Shown here: piece after piece, positions 1 to 6,445 of the stretch | How positions within the stretch are numbered: position 1 is the first letter of the stretch | Layout of the letters: each line of letters starts with the position of its first letter | Translations under genes and position numbers: made by a program | Notes under the pieces: generated by a model | What the model saw: only the letters and a program-made list of their open reading frames with translations | Database searches by the model: none | What the model was told of the DNA's origin: nothing | Assembly (NCBI GenBank): GCA_002331625.1 | Contig: DCZN01000024.1 | Location: 27,122-35,725, forward strand | Direction of reading: 5' to 3' | Source: Nitrospira sp. UBA2083 | GTDB lineage: Bacteria; Nitrospirota; Nitrospiria; Nitrospirales; Nitrospiraceae | DNA: 8,604 nt

Positions 1-624
1 ATAACGCCGGCTTTGGCAAAATCGTTCAAGCTTCCGGATCAGCGAAAAGGTGTGTTGATCAGCGACGTGAATGAAAATGGTCCTTCCTATGCGGCAGGTA
101 TCAAACGTGGTGACGTGGTGGTCGCGTTCAACGGTAAAGAAGTCCAGACCGTCAGTCAGCTGCGCAACCTCGTGGCCAGAACGGTCGTCGGGAAAGATGC
201 ACACGTGAAGGTTGTACGCGAAGGGAAGGAGCAGGTCATCTCCGTGAAGGTCGCGGAACGCCCGTCCGATGAGATGTTGGCAAAGAAGGAGCCGGGGCCA
301 CCCAAGGAACCGGAGAGCACGATTAAGCCGCCGGACAACGTGCTGGCGTCGTTGCGCGTCCAGGCGTTGGATAACGCGCTGATGAGTCAATTGAATATCC
401 CGTCGAAGACAGTCGGTGTGGCGATCACGTCGGTGGAGCCCGGAGGGCAGGCAGAAGCGGCCGGCTTACAGCGTGGGGATGTGATTCAAGAAGTGAATCA
501 CGAAACGGTCAAGACGCTCAGCGATTACCAGAAGGCGGCGGAGAAGATCAAAAAGGATGAACTTGCGGTGTTGCTGGTGAATCGGCAGGGGAACAGCCTG
601 TTCGTGGCGATCAATCCCAAGTAA
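1..624 (+). CDS. HtrA/DegP-like (Do family) periplasmic serine protease, C-terminal part with two PDZ domains; 5' end outside window
   Basis: The reading frame is open from base 1, so this is the last 207 residues of a longer gene. A TTG at 13 could be mistaken for a start, but the text around it (ITPALAKSFKLPD) is the usual link from the protease domain to the first PDZ domain in Do-like proteases. PDZ1 covers roughly residues 8-85 (GVLISDV, AGIKRGDVVVAFNGK). A Lys/Pro/Glu-rich linker follows, then PDZ2 at roughly 110-207 (VGVAITSVEPGGQAEAAGLQ, RGDVIQEVN). The catalytic His-Asp-Ser domain and any signal peptide lie upstream of the window. Family members work in the periplasm as protease and chaperone on misfolded envelope proteins, with the PDZ domains binding substrate tails and controlling oligomer state. 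The product is a confident family call; DegP, DegQ and MucD cannot be told apart from this tail. Confidence 0.93.
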   Translation: MTPALAKSFKLPDQRKGVLISDVNENGPSYAAGIKRGDVVVAFNGKEVQTVSQLRNLVARTVVGKDAHVKVVREGKEQVISVKVAERPSDEMLAKKEPGPPKEPESTIKPPDNVLASLRVQALDNALMSQLNIPSKTVGVAITSVEPGGQAEAAGLQRGDVIQEVNHETVKTLSDYQKAAEKIKKDELAVLLVNRQGNSLFVAINPK

Positions 625-642
625 GAAGCACAGAGGACTCTG

Positions 643-657
643 TCGCTCGCTCGCTCG
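643..657. repeat. Short tandem repeat of TCGC, about 3.75 units
   Basis: Just after the protease stop codon the sequence repeats the tetranucleotide TCGC almost four times. It lies in the gap before tatC. There is no T-run or strong stem beside it, so it does not look like a terminator. It is a short simple repeat with no evident function. Confidence 0.6.
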
Positions 658-726
658 ATCTGTTGATTATTGGAAGCCCAATCGTCGGATCGTCGGGTCG
701 ACAGATTCCGGAACTTGCGAGGGCCA

Positions 727-1662
727 GTGCTGAACCAGTTGCACCAGTGGCTGCAAGATTCGATCTTTAAGCCGCTGGAAGATAAAAAAATGCCGGTGAT
801 GGAACACCTGGTGGAATTCCAGGTCCGGCTGACCCGTGCGGTGATCGTGCTGGCAATCATCTTCATGGGGACCTTCTTCTATGCCGAAGCCTTGGTCAAA
901 TGGCTGCGCGTTCCGCTCCAGAACATGTTCGTTCCCAGTACATTGACGTGGGAGCCCACCGATCTCCCGACCGTTCCGTTCGTATTTCTTGCCCCGGCGG
1001 AAGCCCTCTGGCAGAACGTGAAGGTGGCAGGGTTGTGCGCCATCGTGTTGGCCATGCCGTATTTGTTGTTTGAGGTGTGGCGATTCGTCGTCCCAGGACT
1101 GCACGCCCAGGAGCGACGGTTTGTGGGGCCGTTCGTGTCTGCGAGTGCAGGAGCATTCTACGCCGGAGCCGGCTTTTCATTTTTTTTCGTGCTGCCGTTT
1201 GCCTTGAATTTTTTGATTTCGTACGGAGTGAACTCCGGATTTATGCCCCAGATTTCCATCGCGCAGTATGTCGGGTTTGCGCTTTGGTTCTTGATGGTCT
1301 TCGGCCTGATCTTTGAAGTGCCGTTGGCGCTCACGCTGATGGCAAAGCTGGGCTGGGTCGACGCCCCGTTCTTGATTCAATACTGGAAGTGGGCACTGTT
1401 AGGATCATTTGTTATTTCTGCCATCTTGACCCCTACACCGGACCCATTTAATCAAACATTGATGGCGGGCCCCATGTTCCTGCTCTACTGGGTCGGCATC
1501 TTCGGCGCGAAAGTGTTTGGGAAGAAAGCATCAGCGGAAACCGGCCAACCTGGAGTTCCCGCCGTAGCGATGGCAACAGCCGGGGGCAGTGCTGCAGGGA
1601 TGTCGATGCCGAAATCATCGGGTGATGAGTATGTTGGTGTTCCCGGAGGGCGACCTCACTGA
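727..1662 (+). CDS. tatC: Sec-independent (twin-arginine) protein translocase subunit TatC
   Basis: TatC is the multi-spanning inner-membrane receptor that recognises twin-arginine signal peptides and, with TatA/TatB, exports folded cofactor-containing proteins. The GTG at 727 gives 311 residues. The frame opens further to a TTG at 670 that has no ribosome site. An ATG at 790 (290 residues) has a GGAAG 8 bases upstream, but it would remove a charged DKK stretch that often precedes the MPxxEHL start of TatC proteins. Six hydrophobic segments are visible. Family landmarks are HLVEF near the N-terminus, FEVWRFVVPGLHAQERRF, FGLIFEVP and ILTPTPDPFNQ, matching the conserved Glu, Phe-Glu and Asp positions of E. 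coli TatC. The position of E. coli Arg17 is Gln here. The C-terminal 45 residues form a Gly/Ala/Pro/Met-rich tail. No tatA or tatB is in the window. Product sure, start uncertain. Confidence 0.93.
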   Translation: MLNQLHQWLQDSIFKPLEDKKMPVMEHLVEFQVRLTRAVIVLAIIFMGTFFYAEALVKWLRVPLQNMFVPSTLTWEPTDLPTVPFVFLAPAEALWQNVKVAGLCAIVLAMPYLLFEVWRFVVPGLHAQERRFVGPFVSASAGAFYAGAGFSFFFVLPFALNFLISYGVNSGFMPQISIAQYVGFALWFLMVFGLIFEVPLALTLMAKLGWVDAPFLIQYWKWALLGSFVISAILTPTPDPFNQTLMAGPMFLLYWVGIFGAKVFGKKASAETGQPGVPAVAMATAGGSAAGMSMPKSSGDEYVGVPGGRPH

Positions 1663-1700
1663 TGTTGGCCCGTGCCATATGCTGATACGGTATGGCTCAT

Positions 1701-1718
1701 GCGAGAAATTTCGCTTTT
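1701..1718 (+). terminator. Weak candidate terminator-like hairpin between tatC and mrp
   Basis: GCGA at 1701-1704 can pair with TCGC at 1711-1714 across a six-base loop, and four T follow at 1715-1718. Just upstream, GCCATA (1674-1679) and TATGGC (1691-1696) form another six-base-pair stem. Both stems are short and the T-run is brief, so this could be a weak terminator after tatC, a leader structure of the next operon, or chance. No convincing -35/-10 pair was found in the 1663-1775 gap. Confidence 0.2.
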
Positions 1719-1775
1719 GAATAACCTCCTGTGTGATCGGGGCAAGAGGCAGTCTGTTTGCCGGAAAGAAACACA

Positions 1776-2744
1776 ATGGCACGTGAACTGAACGTCATCA
1801 GCAACAGCGGAAACGGGGATGCCTGTACGTATATGTGGGCCTGCGCCATCTGTGATGAAACCGAGCGGTGTCAAAAAGATAAGGAAGGGCATAGTCGCTG
1901 GCTTGTCGCGAAGCGGATGGAGCGGATCGAATACAAAGTGCTCATCATGAGCAACAAGGGCGGTGTGGGCAAGAGTACCTGTACCACCAACATCGCCGTG
2001 AGCCTTGCTCTCAAGGGATGGCATGTCGGGATCTGCGACATGGATATCCACGGTCCGAATATTCCTAAAATGGTCGGAGCCGAAGGACAGAAGCTCAAGA
2101 TCAGCACCTCCGGTGGAATTATTCCCTTTCAGGCCTATAATTTGAAGATCGCCTCGATGTCATTTCTGCTGCAGAACTCGGATGATCCCATCATCTGGCG
2201 GGATGCCTATAAGTATGAATTCATCAATCAACTGCTCGGCGGAGTGGACTGGCAGGATCTGAATTTTCTCCTGATCGATCTTCCGCCCGGCACCGGGAAC
2301 GAGTCAGTCACGACGATCGATTTGCTCGGTCAGGTCAGCGGTGCCGTCATTGTCACCACTCCTCAGGAAGTGGCGTTACTCGACTCGCGCAAGTCGGTGA
2401 CGTTTTGCAAGGATAGTGAGGTGCCGATCATCGGGATCGTCGAAAACATGAGTGGGCTTGAGTGTCCACACTGCCATACGCATATCGATGTATTCCGGAA
2501 GGGCGGCGGGGAAGCCTCGGCGAGTGATATGGGAGTTCCGTTCTTGGGGCGAATTCCGCTCGACCCGGATGTCGTCACCCAGTCAGATGCAGGGGAACCT
2601 TTTGCCCTCTTCAATTCTGATACACCCACGGCGGAGGCCTATCATCAGATTGCCAATCAGGTCGAAGCCTTTTGCAAGAAGGGGGCATCGCTCCTGAAGG
2701 TCGGGAAGCAGACGACCGGACCGATGAGAGGAGTCTCTCAGTGA
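1776..2744 (+). CDS. mrp: Mrp/Nbp35-type P-loop ATPase, Fe-S cluster carrier/scaffold with N-terminal four-Cys motif
   Basis: This 322-residue protein belongs to the Mrp/ApbC/Nbp35 group of cytoplasmic ATPases that bind and transfer Fe-S clusters. The deviant Walker A is at residues 61-68 (KGGVGKST), preceded by MSN. DMDIHGPNIPKMVG follows at about 88-101, and LLIDLPPGTGNE is the Walker B region. CPHC near residue 227 is the conserved cluster-binding pair in the C-terminal part. Four more cysteines lie at 17, 23, 26 and 32 (C-x5-C-x2-C-x5-C). The last three match the C-x2-C-x5-C part of the N-terminal ferredoxin-like motif of eukaryotic Nbp35, which ordinary bacterial Mrp lacks. The ATG at 1776 is chosen because GGAAAG lies 7 bases upstream; a TTG at 1758 would add six residues. 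Its stop overlaps the moeA start (GTGA). It probably supplies Fe-S clusters to redox enzymes; the client is inferred. Confidence 0.92.
   Translation: MARELNVISNSGNGDACTYMWACAICDETERCQKDKEGHSRWLVAKRMERIEYKVLIMSNKGGVGKSTCTTNIAVSLALKGWHVGICDMDIHGPNIPKMVGAEGQKLKISTSGGIIPFQAYNLKIASMSFLLQNSDDPIIWRDAYKYEFINQLLGGVDWQDLNFLLIDLPPGTGNESVTTIDLLGQVSGAVIVTTPQEVALLDSRKSVTFCKDSEVPIIGIVENMSGLECPHCHTHIDVFRKGGGEASASDMGVPFLGRIPLDPDVVTQSDAGEPFALFNSDTPTAEAYHQIANQVEAFCKKGASLLKVGKQTTGPMRGVSQ
2726..2733 (+). promoter_or_regulatory. Ribosome binding site fixing the GTG start of moeA
   Basis: GAGAGGAG lies inside the end of mrp, 7 bases before the GTG at 2741. It supports the GTG start over an in-frame ATG at 2672 and suggests translational coupling through the GTGA overlap. 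Confidence 0.75.
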
Positions 2745-4039
2745 AAACCGCCGATGCCCTGACCGGATTGACCCTCCTGCACGATGCGCAACGCGTGGTA
2801 CTTGAAGCGGCACCCGTCCTAGGACTTGAAAAAATCTCCATCCTGGATGTCTTGGGCCGTGTGCTGGGCGAGGATATTATTGCTGAGCGCGACAATCCCC
2901 CGTGGGACAATTCAGCGATGGATGGGTTTGCTGTACGGTGGGAGGACATCAAACAGGAACGGGATATTCAGAAACCAGTGACACTCTCGGTTATCGAAGA
3001 CGTTCCTGCCGGTACGATGCCGTCAAAGGCTGTCGGTCCCGGACAAGCGATCCGTATCATGACCGGTGCGCCGATTCCTCGAGGGGCCGATACTGTCCTT
3101 AAGGTTGAAGACACGGAACATACCCAGGAGTCGGTGCGTGTGTTTAAAGTGGAACCAAAGGGAGCCAATATCAGGCCGCAAGGCGAGGACGTGACGAAGG
3201 GCGACTGCATCATCGAAAAGGGGACCAGGATACGTCCAAGCGAAGCTGGAATGTTGGCGATTCTGGCAAAGTCGTTCGTCTTTGTGTACCAGCGGCCACG
3301 CGTCGCGATCCTGTCGACCGGCGACGAATTGGCTGATTTGGATGAGCGGTTCAGTGAGGAGAAGATTATTAATTCGAACAGTTATGGGATTGCCGCGGCG
3401 GTGCAGGAAGCGGGTGGGGTTCCGCTCTTGCTCGGTATCGCGCGGGATACCCCTGCGGCGCTGAAAGAGAAGATCTCCCATGGCTTACATGCGGATATCC
3501 TTGTCCTATCGGGCGGGGTGTCGATGGGTGACTATGACTTTACCAAAGCCGTCTTTCGGGAACTCGGCGCTGAGATGAATTTTTGGAAACTCGCCATCCG
3601 GCCTGGTCAGCCGTTGGCCTTCGGGAAAATTCAGGGCAAGCTCGCGTTCGGTCTCCCGGGTAACCCGGTGTCATCGATGGTGACGTTTGAACAACTGGTG
3701 CGACCAGCGCTATTGAAGATGAGCGGATGTCGGAGCTATGGACGCCCGGTGGTGCAAGCCATCTTTCAGGAAACGTTTTCCAAACGTCGCGATCGTCGGC
3801 ATTTCCTGCGAGGGATTCTGACGAGGGAAGACGGGGTCTTCAAGGTCCGAACGACCGGAGATCAGGGTTCCGGTATTCTCACCTCGATGGTCAAAGCCAA
3901 TTGTCTGATCGATGTGCCCGTGGAAGTCGAACGGCTGAATCCCGGTGACGAGATCACGGTCCAGCTCTTAAGTGGCGAGGCCTGGCTGAGCAAAACCGAA
4001 CAGATCCATTCCGGAACCCATCGTCTCTCCTGTTGTTAA
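2741..4039 (+). CDS. moeA: Molybdopterin molybdenumtransferase MoeA
   Basis: MoeA inserts molybdate into adenylylated molybdopterin, releasing AMP and giving the molybdenum cofactor in the cytoplasm. At 432 residues it has normal family length. Family signatures are complete: PPWDNSAMDGFAV (residues 53-65, with the conserved Asp61), RIMTGAPIPRGADTVLKVED, ILSTGDEL, SGGVSMGDYDF (from 257) and FGLPGNPVSSMVTFE (from about 303). The C-terminal beta domain ends with NPGDEITVQLL and a short extra tail ending in two cysteines. The start is the GTG overlapping the mrp stop, with a strong ribosome site. The stop codon is followed at once by the ATG of mobB. Together with mobB it points to a Mo-bisMGD enzyme as the eventual client, probably one exported by Tat given the nearby tatC. 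Confidence 0.96.
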   Translation: MKTADALTGLTLLHDAQRVVLEAAPVLGLEKISILDVLGRVLGEDIIAERDNPPWDNSAMDGFAVRWEDIKQERDIQKPVTLSVIEDVPAGTMPSKAVGPGQAIRIMTGAPIPRGADTVLKVEDTEHTQESVRVFKVEPKGANIRPQGEDVTKGDCIIEKGTRIRPSEAGMLAILAKSFVFVYQRPRVAILSTGDELADLDERFSEEKIINSNSYGIAAAVQEAGGVPLLLGIARDTPAALKEKISHGLHADILVLSGGVSMGDYDFTKAVFRELGAEMNFWKLAIRPGQPLAFGKIQGKLAFGLPGNPVSSMVTFEQLVRPALLKMSGCRSYGRPVVQAIFQETFSKRRDRRHFLRGILTREDGVFKVRTTGDQGSGILTSMVKANCLIDVPVEVERLNPGDEITVQLLSGEAWLSKTEQIHSGTHRLSCC

Positions 4040-4582
4040 ATGAAAGAACTCCACGGTCACAGTATGTCCATTCCAATCGTTTCTTTTATCGGCCGGTCGA
4101 ACAGCGGCAAGACGACGTTAATCGAGCGTGTCATTCCTGCGCTCGTGCGGGCTGGATATCGTGTCGCGACCGTCAAGCACACGGGCCACGGATTTGATCT
4201 TGATACGGAAGGAAAAGATAGTTGGCGTCATAAACGCGCCGGCGCCAGCAGTGTCGTCGTCGTGTCCAAGGGGAGTCTCGCCTTGTTTGCCGATGTTTCA
4301 GCGCAGCTCAAGGTCGAAGAGGTTCGTGACCAATTCTTGGATAGTTCGTATGATCTGATCATCGCCGAGGGCTGGAAAAGTGAAGGCTATCCGAAGATCA
4401 TCGTGGTTCGGGATCAGTTGGGGGAAATCTCCTACTCGTCCGATGGGCTGCTCGCGGTGGTGTCCGATAAGCCGATCGACCTTCCGGTGCCGGTGTTGCA
4501 TCTGGACGATGTGGACGGTGTGGCTGGTCTCTTGATGAGGCAATTCCCCCTGCGACGCCGGGAGCATGAGCTGGACGTCTAA
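4040..4582 (+). CDS. mobB: Molybdopterin-guanine dinucleotide biosynthesis adaptor MobB (GTP-binding)
   Basis: MobB is a small GTP-binding P-loop protein that assists MobA in attaching GMP to molybdopterin, giving the MGD form used by DMSO-reductase-family enzymes. The 180-residue product has FIGRSNSGKTTLIERV (P-loop, residues 18-25), then TVKHTGHGFDLDTEGKDSWR with HKRAGA (44-69), the family's most typical block, and DLIIAEGWKSEGYPKIIVVR (105-124), which carries the second nucleotide-site motif. The ATG at 4040 directly abuts the moeA stop. An internal ATG at 4064 would give a start closer to the usual MIPVIGF-like beginning, and neither has a clear ribosome site. The last 17 bases overlap the cytochrome gene. 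No mobA is in the window. Confidence 0.94.
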   Translation: MKELHGHSMSIPIVSFIGRSNSGKTTLIERVIPALVRAGYRVATVKHTGHGFDLDTEGKDSWRHKRAGASSVVVVSKGSLALFADVSAQLKVEEVRDQFLDSSYDLIIAEGWKSEGYPKIIVVRDQLGEISYSSDGLLAVVSDKPIDLPVPVLHLDDVDGVAGLLMRQFPLRRREHELDV

Positions 4583-5276
4583 GGCCACGCTAGCGTTGAG
4601 TCTCGGTGTCGGAGCAGTCGCTCTGATTGGGGTTGCGATTCCGCTGACGGATCAGCCGGAGTTCTGTGCCGGGTGCCATACCATCGCTCCTTCCTACGAG
4701 AGTTGGGCACGATCCACTCACAAAGATGTGAGTTGTGTTGCCTGCCATGTGAGACCGGGTCTCCATGGGTGGCTGACCGATAAGGTCTGGGCGGGCGCGA
4801 AGGATGCGGCCATTTATCTGATGGGAACACCGACGGATGCCCACAATCTGGTCGCGAAAGTGGATTCAGCAACATGTCTGAGCTGTCATCGCCATATCCT
4901 TCGTGTCTCAGAAATCGCCCCGCGCGATCTTCCGGTACCCGTGAAGGAAGTGGGTCTGGTCGTGCCGCATCGGCAGCATATGGAGGCTTTTCTGGTTCGT
5001 GGACAAGCAGAAGGCTGTACCACCTGTCATTCCGGCGTGGTGCATGATGCACCCATCAAGGGTTATCCCATCGTGATTCCACGAGGTCATGTGTCCGCCG
5101 ACAGCATGCCCTGGTATCCGGCCCATCCAGAAGGGTCCTATCTTCGCACCAGAGCGCTCAGCGATTGTTTTCGCTGCCATGATGGAAAGACTCAACATGG
5201 CGGGAAGGTGTTAGACCGAAAATGTGAGACGTGCCACCTTCCCGACAAGGTCAGCGGCGCTCTGTTGTTCAACTGA
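4566..5276 (+). CDS. Membrane-anchored hexaheme c-type cytochrome, NapC/NirT-like
   Basis: This 236-residue protein starts with an uncleaved hydrophobic anchor (about residues 7-27), so the rest should lie in the periplasm. Six CXXCH haem sites are visible: CAGCH (34-38), CVACH (57-61), CLSCH (104-108), CTTCH (151-155), CFRCH (201-205) and CETCH (220-224). The first four, with the STHKDVSC stretch and the CTTCHSGVVHDAP block, fit the NapC/NirT/NrfH quinol-dehydrogenase pattern. The last two form an extra C-terminal pair beyond the tetraheme core. The Met that follows haem 1 in NrfH-type proteins (CXXCHxM) is Ile40 here, so the haem 1 ligand may differ. Family members pass electrons from the quinol pool to periplasmic reductases, though reverse or other partners are possible. 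The gene overlaps mobB by 17 bases and precedes an ABC module. Family call firm, partner unknown. Confidence 0.9.
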   Translation: MSWTSKATLALSLGVGAVALIGVAIPLTDQPEFCAGCHTIAPSYESWARSTHKDVSCVACHVRPGLHGWLTDKVWAGAKDAAIYLMGTPTDAHNLVAKVDSATCLSCHRHILRVSEIAPRDLPVPVKEVGLVVPHRQHMEAFLVRGQAEGCTTCHSGVVHDAPIKGYPIVIPRGHVSADSMPWYPAHPEGSYLRTRALSDCFRCHDGKTQHGGKVLDRKCETCHLPDKVSGALLFN

Positions 5277-5297
5277 TCAAGCGGCGTGATAGGCCTG

Positions 5298-6041
5298 ATG
5301 ACGAGCCCCGTTCTGAAAGCATCACAACTGACGAAGCGGTTTGGTGAGTTTACGGCGGTGGACGGCGTGTCGTTCGAGATCAGGCCCGGGGAAATTCTCG
5401 GATTATTGGGACCCAACGGAGCCGGCAAGACAACGACCATTCAGATGCTGTTGGGGCTGGTCACGCCAACTTCGGGATCCATCGAAGTGTTTGGCCTCAA
5501 TCTCTCAACCAGTCGGGAGACCATTCTGCAACAGGTCAATTTTTCCTCCACCTACATCGCCATGCCACAATCGCTGACCGTCGAAGAAAATCTGTGGGTG
5601 GTGGCGAGGCTCTATGGAGTGTCCGATATTGCTCAACGGATCGATCGGGTGGTGAAGAAATTGGAGATGGATGAATTCCGACATAAGGTCACGAGGAAGT
5701 TGTCCTCCGGTCAGATGACGAGACTGACATTAGCAAAGGCGTTTCTTACGGAGCCGCGCATTCTATTCCTTGACGAACCGACTGCGAGTCTGGATCCCGA
5801 CATTGCGTACAAGATCCGATCCTTGCTGAAAGAGGAGCGACAATCCTCCGGACTGAGCATCCTCTATACGTCACACAACATGCGTGAAATGGAAGAAATG
5901 TCCGATCGGATCATCTTTCTTCAGCGTGGTCGTCTGGTGGCTGAGGGGACTGCGCAGGCGATTGTCGAACAGTTTGGCAAAGCGGACTTAGAGGAAGTCT
6001 TCCTGAAGCTTGCTCGGGAGTCGGACACCCCGTTGTCATGA
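5298..6041 (+). CDS. ABC transporter ATP-binding protein (ABC-2 type exporter class)
   Basis: This 247-residue cytoplasmic ATPase should power the permease encoded at 6442. Walker A is GPNGAGKTT (38-46), the signature is LSSGQ (135-139, a variant of LSGGQ), Walker B is ILFLDEPTASLDP (155-167) and the switch His is in TSHN (193). The usual Q-loop glutamine (Y-x-P-Q context) is not at its expected place: the stretch VNFSSTYIAMPQSLTVEENL has Ser/Thr there. The ATG at 5298 is used; a GTG at 5286 would add four residues, and both have weak ribosome sites. The gap after the cytochrome is about 20 bases. Its stop overlaps the next gene's start (ATGA). This class often handles drugs, polysaccharides, haem-related or lipid substrates; the substrate cannot be read from the sequence. 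Confidence 0.93.
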   Translation: MTSPVLKASQLTKRFGEFTAVDGVSFEIRPGEILGLLGPNGAGKTTTIQMLLGLVTPTSGSIEVFGLNLSTSRETILQQVNFSSTYIAMPQSLTVEENLWVVARLYGVSDIAQRIDRVVKKLEMDEFRHKVTRKLSSGQMTRLTLAKAFLTEPRILFLDEPTASLDPDIAYKIRSLLKEERQSSGLSILYTSHNMREMEEMSDRIIFLQRGRLVAEGTAQAIVEQFGKADLEEVFLKLARESDTPLS

Positions 6042-6445
6042 TGATGAAGCTCGTTCTCGATCTGGGTGGAGGATTTCTTACGGGCGGACTGCTCATCAGC
6101 ACCGCCTGGGGGCTCTTCTGGCTTGTGATTAGTCTGGTAGGGTTTCACCGAGGGACCTGTCGCGGGAGTATTGTGCTGAAGAGTCTGGTCGGCGGAGTTG
6201 TGCCGTTTTCACTGGTCGCCGCGCTCATGTGGTGGATCGGCGGAATCGAACAGATCACGCTCTGGTTTGGAGTAGGCCTGGTAGGGGTGCCGACGGTGCT
6301 CTCGGGGATGTGGGTACGGCGGATGCCGGATGGACGACGGGCGGGGGCGCATCTGGCGGCGGGGGTCCGACATCTCATGTCGGAGATCCTGGGCTCCCAT
6401 CAAGGATGCGGCGGATGTCACCATGATCATGAGACGTGCCCATGA
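6038..6445 (+). CDS. Small three-helix membrane protein with Cys/His-rich C-terminal tail, ABC-module partner of unknown function
   Basis: I do not recognise this 135-residue family. Three hydrophobic segments are visible at about 13-35, 49-68 and 73-91. The first loop (HRGTCRGSIVLK) and the tail start (VRRMPDGRR) are basic, so by the positive-inside rule the N-terminus is outside and the C-terminal tail is cytoplasmic. The tail ends in GSHQGCGGCHHDHETCP (119-135), which contains one CXXCH plus three further His/Cys residues. If the tail is cytoplasmic, the motif is more likely a metal or redox site than a c-haem site. Three ATG codons in a row (6038, 6041, 6044) can start it. It overlaps the ATPase stop by 4 bases and the permease start by 4 bases, so it is a fixed, translationally coupled member of the ABC module. 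It could be an accessory subunit or a metal sensor for the transporter. Confidence 0.82.
   Translation: MMMKLVLDLGGGFLTGGLLISTAWGLFWLVISLVGFHRGTCRGSIVLKSLVGGVVPFSLVAALMWWIGGIEQITLWFGVGLVGVPTVLSGMWVRRMPDGRRAGAHLAAGVRHLMSEILGSHQGCGGCHHDHETCP

Noticed and set aside
631..642. Inverted CAGAG/CTCTG after the protease stop as a terminator
   Set aside because: The loop would be only two bases and no T-run follows.
670..726. TTG at 670 as the start of tatC
   Set aside because: It has no ribosome site, and the added residues do not resemble any TatC N-terminus.
667..1104. Antisense open frame of 145 codons across tatC
   Set aside because: It is a composition effect opposite a clear tatC frame and has no recognisable domain.
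4579..5052. Antisense open frame of 157 codons across the cytochrome gene
   Set aside because: The + strand frame has six CXXCH motifs and a membrane anchor, so the antisense frame is a shadow.
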